From Thamnaconus septentrionalis (Eukaryota > Chordata > Actinopteri > Tetraodontiformes > Monacanthidae), in NCBI GenBank assembly GCA_009823395.1, contig CM020513.1, positions 19,284,501 through 19,348,500 on the forward strand: DNA of 64,000 bases, read 5' to 3'. The notes under the pieces were generated by a model that worked only from the letters and a program-made list of their open reading frames with translations, was not told where the DNA came from and made no database searches. Made by a program: the position numbers and the translations under genes. Below are positions 1 to 11,443 of this stretch, one piece after another. Numbering within the stretch: position 1 is the stretch's first letter; every line of letters begins with the position of its first letter.

Positions 1-3000
1 ATGATAAAGCTAATGTTCCCTCAGATGATCACCTGTTATACAAATGGTAGTCACAGCCCCCACCAAATGACTCATTTAGACGAAGGAATACCATCCACCG
101 GGTCAACAAGAGTCACACAATCAAATTATGTCATCCTCATTCAGGGCACTTGTTATGCACTTGTGCACCTCAATATGGGCAACAAATATATGGGAGATGA
201 AACTGGCAAACCCAAACGATGTGATAACCTGACTGGAGGGACTGGAAAGTCAAGAAAAAAGGGACAAGGAAACCATTCTCTGCAATTTGAAACAATTCTT
301 CCTGGTCTGGATATGAAGGGGTGATTCAAGACTGAAATATGAAATAATAAGTCCTCTCTCTGTGTTAACAACTCGGATGCATGAATCAGAAGCACAAAAC
401 CAGTAAAAAAATAAATAAATAAAATAAATAAATATATATATATATAACAACATGAACCAATTCAGTAGTTTTTCTCTTCAGGCTACTGCTCCATTTTTAA
501 CCTCCACTTTTTAATTCAAACTAAACAGAATGACCATTTTAATAACACTTTATAAACATTGTTTTGTATGTGTACAAACATTTTAATCATTATTATTTTT
601 ATATTTTACAAATAAAGTTCAGGACCACCTAACTAATTTAAACTCGAGTTGCTCAACTCTTTTCCGTTCTTCCTTCCTACAATAAATTAATTAAGGAGAC
701 ACTGGCTTTTTCAGTTGAATTTTTTAAGTTCCATAAAGCTTCCAGGTCAAGGTGGAAATATCATGGAGCAACTTAATCAATATGAGCAGAGGGTGGTCCA
801 TGTTATTTCACTCAGATGTCATTATACCACCGCTATGGAGGGAAGGGACAGGCGCTACGTAGCAGCATTTCAAAGCAGTTTTCCATCTAAGGCAGTGTGT
901 GTGTTTGGTTTACTTGCTTATCACACTGAATGAGGGAGTATTGTTGTTTGCTCGCCTTGTGTTGTTTTCCTGTACAATTGCCACCAGACTGTTTTTCTCA
1001 ACAGCAGTCCATATAAAATGGAGCTGATCTCTGAAAGACATTTTTCCCCTCTTGAATGGTTATTTATAGTTACTAGCTTGATGGAAACTCAACCCAACAA
1101 GCACATTTTCATGCATAATGCCTGTAATCCTGGACAGATTGCAGACATTATGCAGGTGGAGCTTGAAAAACAGAAAAACAATGAATACGTGTTATGAGAG
1201 TAAGTCAAAGCATCAGGAGATGTGGCCTTTGGTTTGCAGAAATGCAACAAATAATTAGCAATTTACAGATGGTTACACAGGTAGAGCTTTTCCTCACAAA
1301 ATTCACAACATTTCATTTCCAAGACTCGGAAACGACTTAACACCTAAAAAAAAAACCCACCCCAAGTTATTCTAATTTAAACGGTTGCGGCATAAAAGCA
1401 GCTAACGCGTTTCGATTTTGCCCTTTGAAGTGGACGCAGGTGCTGAATACATTTTCTTGTCCGCATTGTGAGTACACATTTGAACTCAGCTGAATGTTGT
1501 GTTTTCCTGTTTTTTTTTGTGTGTGTTTTTTTCAGCCAGCCTCTGTGATGTTTCAGTGATGAAAAACATCTGCGAATCAAAGTTGCGCAGAGAAGCAGCG
1601 CTATGCTGTGATACACTAATTACCATCCAGACAGCAGCAGGGATCAAAGATGCATAATGACTTCAATGCAAAGCGTGGTTGTTAGGCATCCAGTTTGAAT
1701 TTTCCCCAAGCTATCTGCTAGCGTCTGACCAGGAAGCGATTGTGTGAAATGAGCAGAAGGAATAGCCACCATGATGTGCTTTGTATTGAAGTCAATTTCA
1801 AAAGAAATGTATAGCAAAACAAATTGAAAATAAGTAAGGACCACAATCATATACCACAACAAATCGCAATTTGAAATAGCCAGTTACACTTAGCAGCCTG
1901 CAGAATTACTCAACAAGAATGTTGCAACTCTTAATCTTAGCCTCTTAACCTATTTTTAAGGGGTTAAGGGTAAAGACTGACTCCTACCTCGAACTTTAAG
2001 GTGAGGAGTTCAAGCTCGGTTTACAATAAATCCACCACTCCAGCCAAAACACAGTATTTCCCCTGCATTCACAACAAGATCCCATCTATTTTTACTGAAT
2101 TGATTTCATGGAAAGCTACAACCCAGACAATTCCAATTTCTAAAACATCCACAGTCAGCCGTGCCGCACATCTTTCAGAGATCTAAGATGAAGGAGAACC
2201 AGTAGGGAAAAATGTTGTCTATACAAACCCCAAGCCCCCATTTTTTTGAAAACTGTCAGACAACTTGACAGTTTCTTATTTACACTGAGCTGATCTATGG
2301 AAGAAATGGTGCCAGCTTATCCCTCAAACACTTTCCATTATGGTACAGGTGTCTGTGCATTGGTGTGTTTGGCAGACTTGTGCACAGTTCAGTGTGAGGG
2401 TCTTTAATTACCTGGACAGGGCTTGTTCTGCAATGATCGCTGGCTCACTGTGCTTCATCTCTTACTTTACAACTTTTAATTAACTTTAGGGCAGTCTTTT
2501 CACTTTGAAAAACATCTGGGGCGCTTATCAGCACTGTGAACGTACACAGTGCTGATGCCAATAACCTCATGATAGATACAGCATTTTTTTTTAAAATGTA
2601 AATCTCCATAATCTTAAAGGTATTTTCAGGTAGAGTTAAAGTAACCAGCTCATGACTTTAAATTTGTCTCTCAGGCCGACTAACTGTTGATGCCATTACA
2701 GAGGGGGTTGATTATATAGGTAGTCAAATGATGTGGTTCGGAGGTTTGTGTGGGAAAATGAAAACTTGTGTAAATACAGTAAGATCAGAGACTGACTTTT
2801 TCAGCTATTTAACATGTTTTTTGGCATTAAAGGCACAGCAACTAACACAGTCTGAAAAAGTACTGAAAATTGGGGCAAAACTATATTTGCTTCATTTATT
2901 TGATCTTGATTTATTTCATTTGCTCAATAAAAGCGAAACAACAGAGACATAATAAGATAAAAACAGATTGTGCAGGTGAAATACAGAAGAACTCTAGTCT

Positions 3001-4500
3001 CGTGCCCTTGTTTCTGTGATTCTTTTTACCTATTAGAAATGATCCTAAATGGAAAAACAATCTGGTTACTGATAAGGCTGCAAAGAAACTGGGGTACATG
3101 CAAAACTAAAAAAAAAAACAACAACACTACAACTATTAGCTGATGGTGCAAAGAATTTCAGCACACACTTCCTTCACACTGACAGCCAAACCTTAACAAG
3201 GCAAGGTGTGACTGCTTAAATGTCAAGTATGATCTGACGCGGAAGGATAGAGTGGAGTTCAAGTGGAACCTGAACCACGCAGCAACATGGGGGAAAAGAT
3301 AAAAGTCAGCTGACTCACTCATCAAGTCTTTCAATGGCTTCTTGAGTCCCATGAAGCCTTAACCAGTCATGGAGACGGACGCTCATGAGATGTGACTGTA
3401 AACTGTACTGCAGCACGCAATTACAACATGGACCGGCTTGTCTCATAAAGAGAAATCATGTGCACAGTGGGAAGGTTGGACTGGACATAGACCCATTCAT
3501 CGAGAAGAGGCATTCAAAATCAAACAAGCCGCCCAAGGGTTTAATGTCTGCAGAAACAACTGTCCCACATCAAATCAATAAGCACTGTAAAACCCTGACG
3601 GTATTTAAACCTCACGCTAGAATATTAAACTGAGCAGATGAAGGCTCGACCATTGTTTCAAGTGCAGGCTGTTATCTGTATTAACAGCAGACGCTCTGCT
3701 TGATAAGTGTCAATAGCTACAGAGGACAGACAGACGTTTGAGGAGGAAGAGGAGGGGCCCGTTTAAAGCGTGCAGTAAAATAAGGATCACAACAGTCCGG
3801 GAGCGCAGACAGAGATGAATCATCCAGCCATCTACTTTATGGTGCAGAATTGAGGAGGATGACGACAAGGGAGAAGAGGAGGCGGCAACAGCAGCAGTGA
3901 GGACACAGAGAGGTGTGGGGGGGGTGAAGCAGGAACGTAGAAAAGGCGAGACAGATTTAAAAGGGAAATTGATGAAAAAGAGAGCACACAGGGGAGCATT
4001 ACGGATGAAAATGCAGAAACACAGGGGGTTAAGACAGGGGTTAGGCTGACTCATGGTGTGGAGAATAAACATGGAGTGTCAGAGGGAGAGAGAATGAGGG
4101 GTGAGAAAACGAGGGGAGTCAGAAGGGCAGAAAAAGAGTGGAGGTAACCAGAGACAGAGGCATAAAAGAAAGAAAATGCAGCCGCGATACAACAGGTAGC
4201 GTCTGAGTTCCAAAACCTTTTTAGGAGTTGATGGGTGTGATGACACAATTTGCTGCCTTCTCACTTTAACGCTATTAAATATCTGATGGCCGCGTGTGGG
4301 ATGTACCTCTTCATCTTGAAACTAGGAAACCTGGAAACTTAGATCCAACATCCAGCAGCTAATTTTTTAAATCTTTGTTTTCATTTTTTCATCTGTAAAT
4401 AATTTGTTGTCATTTTCCTTCAATATCACAAACGTGATTCTTAAATTGCTTAAATTGCTCAGTTTAAAATTAATGCTCACAGTGAGCATAGGGTAGCCTG
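1..4500. other. Non-coding stretch, no gene recognised
   Basis: I see no exon with convincing splice sites or protein similarity on either strand. The stretch is AT-rich with short A/T runs. Around 2400-2480 there are homeodomain-type TAATTA cores. If the missing znrf1 exons lie further left, this is znrf1 intron 1, but that is inference. Confidence 0.5.
405..447. repeat. A/T-rich simple repeat (AAAT then TA)
   Basis: An (AAAT)n-like run passes directly into (TA)n. It is low-complexity sequence with no coding content. Confidence 0.8.
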
Positions 4501-4519
4501 CTGATTGATTTTTTTTTTA

Positions 4520-4925
4520 AAACATGGGAAGATTCAAGATTGAATCAGAGACACTTTCGAGGGATACTTGAGTAAAGAGAGAGCTGCACCATCATCTTTT
4601 TACTTGCGAGCAAAAACAAGGAGTATTTTTTGTGTATAGACTGATTTATTTCCAATGCATTAAACGAAGGTACTCATGTTACTTAATCGGTACATTAAAA
4701 TGAAGATTGTATCAGAAATAAGATAATGTAATTTGTGTGACACATCTCTATAAACATTGCTGACTTCTGGCGAAAATAACAATCAGACCTTGCATAAAAA
4801 TAAACTTCCTTTGGAAAAATACTTGAGACTCCATATACACTACAAAAAATATAAGTAGCCCTCTACAAACAGAGAACCACTTTCTAACATGGAAAACATT
4901 CTGCATTTCTCTTTAAACAAATAAT
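4520..4925 (-). repeat. Decayed U4-array spacer unit at the left edge
   Basis: The order of motifs matches the spacer between U4 copies but is strongly diverged: a degraded 'gaatcagagacac...gagcaaaaac' block, then 'gatttatttccaa', then 'gagaaccactttctaac...acattctgca'. This part lies downstream of U4 copy 1 on the minus strand and includes a 3'-box-like block at about 4900-4919. No U4 body survives to its left, so it looks like the eroded end of the array. Confidence 0.6.
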
Positions 4926-5070
4926 TGAGTCTCCTTAGAGACCATCAAAAATTGCCAAAGCCGACTGTTTTTCAAGTCGTCATGGCGGGGTATTGGGTAA
5001 AGTTTTCAACTAGCAATAATCGCGCCTCGGATAAACCTCATAGGCTACGATACTGCCACTGCGCAAAGCT
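4926..5070 (-). ncRNA. U4 snRNA copy 1
   Basis: The minus strand starts AGCTTTGCGCAGTGGCAGTA, the vertebrate U4 5' end that pairs with U6. It contains the 5' stem-loop with GAGGTTTATCCGAGG, the CCCAATACCCCGCC stretch, an Sm-type site AATTTTTGA and a 3' hairpin GGTCTC..GAGAC. The 3' stem is better paired here (GAGACTC) than in most copies. A PSE-like block lies 39-59 bp upstream (5109-5129). It looks intact. Confidence 0.93.
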
Positions 5071-5513
5071 GACGAGGCTCTGTTACTCAGAGAGTACTAT
5101 GATGGGTGCACAGGAACCACTGTGATGGTTGTGAATTGGGCGTGGTTTCCAGTAAAAGACAAGACCAAATGTGTAGTGGAGATGGGCATTCTGCTTACAG
5201 TATAGGTTTCATTTTGTACCTGGGCTGACTCAAGACTGAACCAGACCTGAGATACTGGAGCAAAAAGAGAGGTGCACCTCAAAACACTTGACTTCATCAT
5301 TTTGCTCATTAGCCTAATAAAGGTTTATTTTGCACACAAAACAGATTTATTTCCAAGTTATAAAGAACAGTTACACAGATTCCTCTGGAAAATGTATCAA
5401 GTAAAGCTGTGAAAGAGATAAGGCAATGTAGCTTCTCAAACATAGTCCACTTCAAACAGAAAACCAGTTTCCAACAAGTGAAAATATTTTGCGTTACTTT
5501 TTAAACAAATAAC

Positions 5514-5658
5514 TGAGCCTCCTTAGAGACCATCAAAATTGCCAAAGCATACTATTTTTCAAGTCGTCATGGGCGGGGTATTGGGTAAAGTTTTCAACTA
5601 GCAATAATCGCGCCTCGGATAAACCTCATAGGCTACGATACTGCCACTGCGCAAAGCT
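5514..5658 (-). ncRNA. U4 snRNA copy 2 (divergent)
   Basis: It has the full U4 5' domain. It carries one U fewer in the Sm-type site (AATTTTGA), an extra base in the CCCCGCC stretch, and a changed block before the 3' hairpin (AGTATGC in place of AGTCGGC). The promoter is present. It may be a weak or non-functional copy. Confidence 0.85.
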
Positions 5659-6106
5659 GATGAGTCCCTATTACTCAGAAAGTACTATGATGGGTGCACA
5701 GGAACCACTGTGATGGTTGTGAAGTGGGTGTGGTTTCCAGTAAATGACAAGACCAAATGTGTAGTGGAGATGGGCATTCTGCTCACAAGTATAGGTTTCA
5801 TTTTGTACCTGGGCTGACTCAAGACTGAACCAGACCAGAGATACTGGAGCAAAAAAGAGATGCTCCTCAAAACATTTGACTTCATCATTTTACTCATTAG
5901 CCTAAAAAGGCTTACGTAGCATGCCAGATAAGATTCATGTCCAACGCATAAAGAACAGCTAAACAGATTCCGATGGAAAATGTATCAGGTAAAGCTGTGA
6001 AAGACATAAGGCAATAAAGCTTCTCAAACATAATCCTCTTCAAACATGGAACCAATTTCCAACAATGTGAAGACATTCTGCATTCTTTTTAGACACATAA
6101 CTCAGC

Positions 6107-6248
6107 CAGCCTCCTTAGAGACCATCAAAATTGCCAGAGCCGACTGTTTTCAAGTCGTCATGGCGGGGTATTGGGTAAAGTTTTCAACTAGCAATAATCG
6201 CGCCTCGGATAAACCTCATAGGCTACGATACTGCCACTGCGCAAAGCT
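6107..6248 (-). ncRNA. U4 snRNA copy 3 (variant)
   Basis: The 5' domain is intact. The Sm-type site is one U shorter, the central region has one A fewer, and the 3' flank has a 4-base duplication (cagccagcc on the plus strand). Copy 7, its partner in the four-unit duplication, shares the GGCTCTGGC change. Confidence 0.87.
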
Positions 6249-6658
6249 GATGAGTCCCTATTACTCAGAAAGTACTATGATGGGTGCACAGGAACCACTG
6301 TGATGGTTGATGGGTGAAAAACAAGAAAAAACGTGGACTTGAGAAGGGAATTCTGCTCACAATATAGCTTAGCCTTTTCATTTTGTACCTGGGCTGACTC
6401 AAGACTGAACCAGACCAGAGATACTGGAGCAAAAAGAGAGTTGCACCTCAAAACATTTGACTTCATCATTTTACTCGTTAGCCTAAAAAAAGGCTTACTT
6501 CACGTGCAAAACAGATTCGTGTCCAACGTATAAAGAACAGCTAAACAGATTCCTATGGAATATCTATTAGGTAAAGCTGTGAAAGACATAAGGCAATAAA
6601 GCTTCTCAAACATAATCATCTTCAAACATGGAACCAATTTCCAACAATGTGAAGACAT

Positions 6659-6678
6659 TCTGCATTCTTTTTAGACAC
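6659..6678 (-). terminator. 3' box of U4 copy 4 (class GTGTCTAAAAAG)
   Basis: The minus strand reads GTGTCTAAAAAGAATGCAGA, beginning about 6 bases after the U4 3' end. It resembles the vertebrate snRNA 3'-end formation signal (GTTT..AAAR..AGA). It is present in this form in units that share the 'agacacataac' flank. Confidence 0.65.
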
Positions 6679-6683
6679 ATAAC

Positions 6684-6828
6684 TGAGCCTCCTTAGAGAC
6701 CATCAAAAATTGCCAAAGCCGACTGTTTTTCAAGTCGTCATGGCGGGGTATTGGGTAAAGTTTTCAACTAGCAATAATCGCGCCTCGGATAAACCTCATA
6801 GGCTACGATACTGCCACTGCGCAAAGCT
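6684..6828 (-). ncRNA. U4 snRNA copy 4
   Basis: This is a consensus-type copy with the standard 5' end, the 5' stem-loop, a GAAAAACAGTCGGC central block, AATTTTTGA and a GGTCTCTAAGGAGGC hairpin. A 3' box lies at 6659-6678 and a PSE-like block at 6867-6887. It looks intact. Confidence 0.93.
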
Positions 6829-6866
6829 GATGAGTCCCTATTACTCAGAAAGTACTATGATGGGTG

Positions 6867-6887
6867 CACAGGAACCACTGTGATGGT
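6867..6887 (-). promoter_or_regulatory. PSE-like element of U4 copy 4 (representative)
   Basis: On the minus strand this reads ACCATCACAGTGGTTCCTGT plus G and lies 39-59 bp upstream of the U4 start, the usual place for the proximal sequence element of vertebrate snRNA genes. A nearly identical block stands at the same offset in the other units, although the rest of the spacer varies. No TATA box sits between it and the gene, which fits RNA polymerase II transcription. Confidence 0.6.
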
Positions 6888-7270
6888 TGTGAATTGGGCG
6901 TGGTTTCCAGTGAAAGACAAGACAAAACGTGGACTTGAGAAGGGAATTCTGCTCACAATATAGGTTAGCCTTTTCAATTTGTACCTGGGCTGACTCAAGA
7001 CTGAACCAGACCAGAGATACTGGAGCAAATAGAGAGATGCTCCTCAAAACATTTGACTTCATCATTTTACTCATTAGCCTAAAAAGGCTTACGTAGCATG
7101 CCAGATAAGATTCATGTCCAACGCATAAAGAACAGATTCCTACGGAATATCTATAAGGTAAAGCTGTGAAAGACATAGGGCAATAAAGCTTCTCAAACAT
7201 AGCCATCTTCAAACATGGAACCAATTTCCAACAATGTGAAGACATTCTGCATTCCCTTTAGACACATAAC

Positions 7271-7415
7271 TTAGCCTCCTTGGAGACCATCAAAAATTGC
7301 CAAAGCCGACTGTTTTTCAAGTCGTCATGGCGGGGTATTGGGTAAAGTTTTCAACTAGCAATAATCGCGCCTCGGATAAACCTCATAGGCTACGATACTG
7401 CCACTGCGCAAAGCT
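7271..7415 (-). ncRNA. U4 snRNA copy 5
   Basis: This is a full-length U4. The 3' hairpin loop variant (GGTCTCCAAGGAGGC) is shared with copies 9, 14 and 19. The Sm-type site and the 5' end are standard. Confidence 0.93.
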
Positions 7416-7830
7416 GACGAGTCCTTGTTACTCAGAGAGTACTATGGTGGGTGCACAGGGACCACTGTGATGGTTGTGAAGTGGGCGTGGTTTCCAGTAA
7501 AAGACAAGACCAAATGTGTAGTGGAGATGGGCATTCTGCTTACAGTATAGGTTTCATTTTGTACCTGGGCTGACTCAAGACTGAACCAGACCAGAGATAC
7601 TGGAGCAAAAAGAGAGGTGCACCTCAAAACACTTGACTTCATCATTTTACTCATTAGCCTAATAAAGGTTTATTTTGCACACAAAACAGATTTATTTCCA
7701 AGTTATAAAGAACAGTTACACAGATTCCTCTGGAAAATGTATCAAGTAAAGCTGTGAAAGAGATAAGGCAATGTAGCTTCTCAAACGTAGTCCACTTCAA
7801 ACAGAAAACCAGTTTCCAACAGTGAAAATA

Positions 7831-7850
7831 TTTTGCGTTACTTTTTAAAC
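7831..7850 (-). terminator. 3' box of U4 copy 6 (class GTTTAAAAAG)
   Basis: The minus strand reads GTTTAAAAAGTAACGCAAAA, a closer match to the vertebrate 3' box core. It is present in units with the 'aaacaaataa' flank (for example copies 2, 6, 11, 20 and 21). Confidence 0.65.
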
Positions 7851-7857
7851 AAATAAC

Positions 7858-8002
7858 TGAGCCTCCTTAGAGACCATCAAAAATTGCCAAAGCCGACTGT
7901 TTTTCAAGTCGTCATGGCGGGGTATTGGGTAAAGTTTTCAACTAGCAATAATCGCGCCTCGGATAAACCTCATAGGCTACGATACTGCCACTGCGCAAAG
8001 CT
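7858..8002 (-). ncRNA. U4 snRNA copy 6
   Basis: This is a consensus full-length copy. Its 3' box is of the GTTTAAAAAG class (7831-7850). It is the counterpart of copy 2 in the four-unit duplication but lacks the lesions of copy 2. Confidence 0.93.
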
Positions 8003-8445
8003 GATGAGTCCCTATTACTCAGAAAGTACTATGATGGGTGCACAGGAACCACTGTGATGGTTGTGAATTGGGTGTGGTTTCCAGTAAATGACAAGACCAA
8101 ATGTGTAGTGGAGATGGGCATTCTGCTTACAGTATAGGTTTCATTTTGTACCTGGGCTGACTCAAGACTGAACCAGACCAGAGATACTGGAGCAAAAAGA
8201 GAGATGCTCCTCAAAACATTTGACTTCATCATTTTACTCATTAGCCTAAAAAGGCTTACGTAGCATGCCAGATAAGATTCATGTCCAACGCATAAAGAAC
8301 AGCTAAACAGATTCCGATGGAAAATGTATCAGGTAAAGCTGTGAAAGACATAAGGCAATAAAGCTTCTCAAACATAATCCTCTTCAAACATGGAACCAAT
8401 TTCCAACAATGTGAAGACATTCTGCATTCTTTTTAGACACATAAC

Positions 8446-8590
8446 TCAGCCTCCTTAGAGACCACCAAAAATTGCCAGAGCCGACTGTTTTTCAAGTCGT
8501 CATGGCGGGGTATTGGGTAAAGTTTTCAACTAGCAATAATCGCGCCTCGGATAAACCTCATAGGCTACGATACTGCCACTGCGCAAAGCT
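8446..8590 (-). ncRNA. U4 snRNA copy 7
   Basis: This is a full-length U4. The base after the Sm-type U tract gives AATTTTTGG, and GGCTCTGGC replaces GGCTTTGGC. The promoter is intact. Confidence 0.92.
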
Positions 8591-9023
8591 GATGAGTCCC
8601 TATTACTCAGAAAGTACTATGATGGGTGCACAGGAACCACTGTGATGGTTGATGGGTGAAAAACAAGAAAAAACGTGGACTTGAGAAGGGAATTCTGCTC
8701 ACAGTATAGGTTAGCCTTTTCATTTTGTACCTGGGCTGGCTCAAGACTGAACCAGACCAGAGATACTGGAGAAAAAGAGAGTTGCACCTCAAAACATTTG
8801 ACTTCATCATTTTACTCGTTAGCCTAAAAAGGCTTACTTCACGTGCAAAACAGATTAAGTGTCCAACGTATAAAGAACAGCTAAACAGATTCCTATGGAA
8901 TATCTATTAGGTAAAGCTGTGAAAGACATAAGGCAATAAAGCTTCTCAAACATAATCATCTTCAAACATGGAACCAATTTCCAACAATGTGAAGACATTC
9001 TGCATTCTTTTTAGACACATAAC

Positions 9024-9169
9024 TGAGCCTCCTTAGAGACCATCAAAAATTGCCAAAGCCGACTGTTTTCAAGTCGTCATGGCGGGGTATTGGGTAAAGT
9101 TTTCAACTAGCAATAATCGCGCCTCGGATAAACCTCATAGGCTCACGATACTGCCACTGCGCCAAAGCT
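9024..9169 (-). ncRNA. U4 snRNA copy 8, 5'-end insertions (likely pseudogene)
   Basis: Two single-base insertions fall in the most conserved part. The 5' end reads AGCTTTGGCGCAGTGGC, inside the U6-pairing stem, and the 5' stem-loop reads CGTGAGCC in place of CGTAGCC. Its surroundings are nearly identical to copy 4 (shift 2341 bp), so the lesions are recent. It is expected to impair U4/U6 pairing if transcribed. Confidence 0.88.
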
Positions 9170-9611
9170 GATGAGTCCCTATTACTCAGAAAGTACTATG
9201 ATGGGTGCACAGGAACCACTGTGATGGTTGTGAATTGGGCGTGGTTTCCAGTGAAAGACAAGACAAAACGTGGACTTGAGAAGGGAATTCTGCTCACAAT
9301 ATAGGTTAGCCTTTTCAATTTGTACCTGGGCTGACTCAAGACTGAACCAGACCAGAGATACTGGAGCAAATAGAGAGATGCTCCTCAAAACATTTGACTT
9401 CATCATTTTACTCATTAGCCTAAAAAGGCTTACGTAGCATGCCAGATAAGATTCATGTCCAACGCATAAAGAACAGATTCCTACGGAATATCTATAAGGT
9501 AAAGCTGTGAAAGACATAGGGCAATAAAGCTTCTCAAACATAGCCATCTTCAAACATGGAACCAATTTCCAACAATGTGAAGACATTCTGCATTCCCTTT
9601 AGACACATAAC

Positions 9612-9755
9612 TTAGCCTCCTTGGAGACCATCAAAAATTGCCAAAGCCGACTGTTTTCAAGTCGTCATGGCGGGGTATTGGGTAAAGTTTTCAACTAGCA
9701 ATAATCGCGCCTCGGATAAACCTCATAGGCTACGATACTGCCACTGCGCAAAGCT
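9612..9755 (-). ncRNA. U4 snRNA copy 9
   Basis: This is a full-length U4 with one A fewer in the central GAAAA block. It is otherwise like copy 5, its duplicate about 2340 bp away. The 5' end and Sm-type site are standard. Confidence 0.92.
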
Positions 9756-10164
9756 GACGAGTCCTTGTTACTCAGAGAGTACTATGGTGGGTGCACAGGG
9801 ACCACTGTGATGGTTGTGAAGTGGGCGTGGTTTCCAGTAAAAGACAAGACCAAATGTGTAGTGGAGATGGGCATTCTGCTTACAGTATAGGTTTCATTTT
9901 GTACCTGGGCTGACTCAAGACTGAACCAGACCAGAGATACTGGAGCAAAAAGAGAGGTGCACCTCAAAACATTTGACTTCATCATTTTACTCATTAGCCT
10001 AAAAAAAGGCTTACTTCGCGTGCAAAAACAGATTCGTGTTCAACGTATAAGGTAAAGCTGTGAAAGAGACAAGGCAATAAAGCTTCTCAAAGATAGCCCT
10101 CTTCAAACAGTGAACTAACTTCCAACAATGTGAAGACATTCTGCATTCTTTTTAGACACATAAC

Positions 10165-10310
10165 TCAGCCTCCTTGGAGACTATCAAAAATTGCCAAAGC
10201 CGACTATTTTTCAAGTCGTCATGGCGGGGTATTGGGTAAAGTTTTCAACTAGCAATAATCGCGCCTCGGATAAACCTCGTGAGGCTACGATACTGCCACT
10301 GCGCAAAGCT
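10165..10310 (-). ncRNA. U4 snRNA copy 10 (k-turn variant)
   Basis: This U4 is changed in the 5' stem-loop: GCCTCACGAGG replaces GCCTATGAGG. This replaces the U that is flipped out in the known 15.5K/SNU13-binding k-turn and adds a base. The central block is the GAAAAATAGTC class. It belongs to a short, 555 bp unit. Confidence 0.9.
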
Positions 10311-10743
10311 GACGAGTCCCTGTTACTCAGAGAGTACTATGGTGGGTGCACAGGAACCACTGTGATGGTTGATGGGTGAAAAACAAGACAAAACGTGGAC
10401 TTGAGAAGGGAATTCTGCTCACAATATAGGTTAGCCTTTTCATTTTGTACCTGGGCTGACTCAAGACTGAACCAGACCAGAGATACTGGAGCAAAAAGAG
10501 TGATGCTCCTCAAAACATTTGACTTCATCATTTTACTCATTAGCCTAAAAAGGCTTACGTTGCATGCCAGATAAGGTTCATGTCCAACGCATAAAGAACA
10601 GCTAAACAGATTCCTATGGAATATCTATAAGGTAAAGCTGTGAAAGACATAAGGCAATAAAGCTTCTCAAACATAATCCTCTTCAAACAGAAAACCAGTT
10701 TCCAACAGTGAAAATATTTTGCATTGCTTTTTAAACAAATAAT

Positions 10744-10888
10744 TGAGCCTCCTTAGAGACCATCAAAAATTGCCAAAGCCGACTGTTTTTCAAGTCGTCA
10801 TGGCGGGGTATTGGGTAAAGTTTTCAACTAGCAATAATCGCGCCTCGGATAAACCTCATAGGCTACGATACTGCCACTGCGCAAAGCT
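10744..10888 (-). ncRNA. U4 snRNA copy 11
   Basis: This is a consensus full-length copy with the standard 5' end, Sm-type site and 3' hairpin. The spacer to its right is the class found after copies 9 and 15. Confidence 0.93.
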
Positions 10889-11297
10889 GACGAGTCCCTG
10901 TTACTCAGAGAGTACTATGGTGGGTGCACAGGGACCACTGTGATGGTTGTGAAGTGGGCGTGGTTTCCAGTAAAAGACAAGACCAAATGTGTAGTGGAGA
11001 TGGGCATTCTGCTTACAGTATAGGTTTCATTTTGTACCTGGGCTGACTCAAGACTGAACCAGACCAGAGATACTGGAGCAAAAAGAGAGGTGCACCTCAA
11101 AACATTTGACTTCATCATTTTACTCATTAGCCTAAAAAAAGGCTTACTTCGCGTGCAAAAACAGATTCGTGTTCAACGTATAAGGTAAAGCTGTGAAAGA
11201 GACAAGGCAATAAAGCTTCTCAAAGATAGCCCTCTTCAAACAGTGAACTAACTTCCAACAATGTGAAGACATTCTGCATTCTTTTTAGACACATAAC

Positions 11298-11443
11298 TCA
11301 GCCTCCTTGGAGACTATCAAAAAATTGCCAAAGCCGACTATTTTTCAAGTCGTCATGGCGGGGTATTGGGTAAAGTTTTCAACTAGCAATAATCGCGCCT
11401 CGGATAAACCTCATAGGCTACGATACTGCCACTGCGCAAAGCT
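11298..11443 (-). ncRNA. U4 snRNA copy 12
   Basis: This is a full-length U4 with one extra U in the Sm-type tract (AATTTTTTGA) and the GAAAAATAGTC central block. It sits in a 555 bp unit like copies 10, 16 and 18. Confidence 0.92.

Noticed and set aside
3208..3300. Plus-strand stretch that reads like a soluble protein fragment (TRKDRVEFKWNLNHAATW)
   Set aside because: I could not match it to any family, it ends in a stop soon after, and it has no convincing splice sites.
6841..7245. 134-residue minus-strand open frame, repeated identically at 9182-9586, and shorter relatives in every array unit
   Set aside because: These are spurious frames through the U4 spacer. They run across the PSE-like region, vary only with spacer class, and have no protein character.
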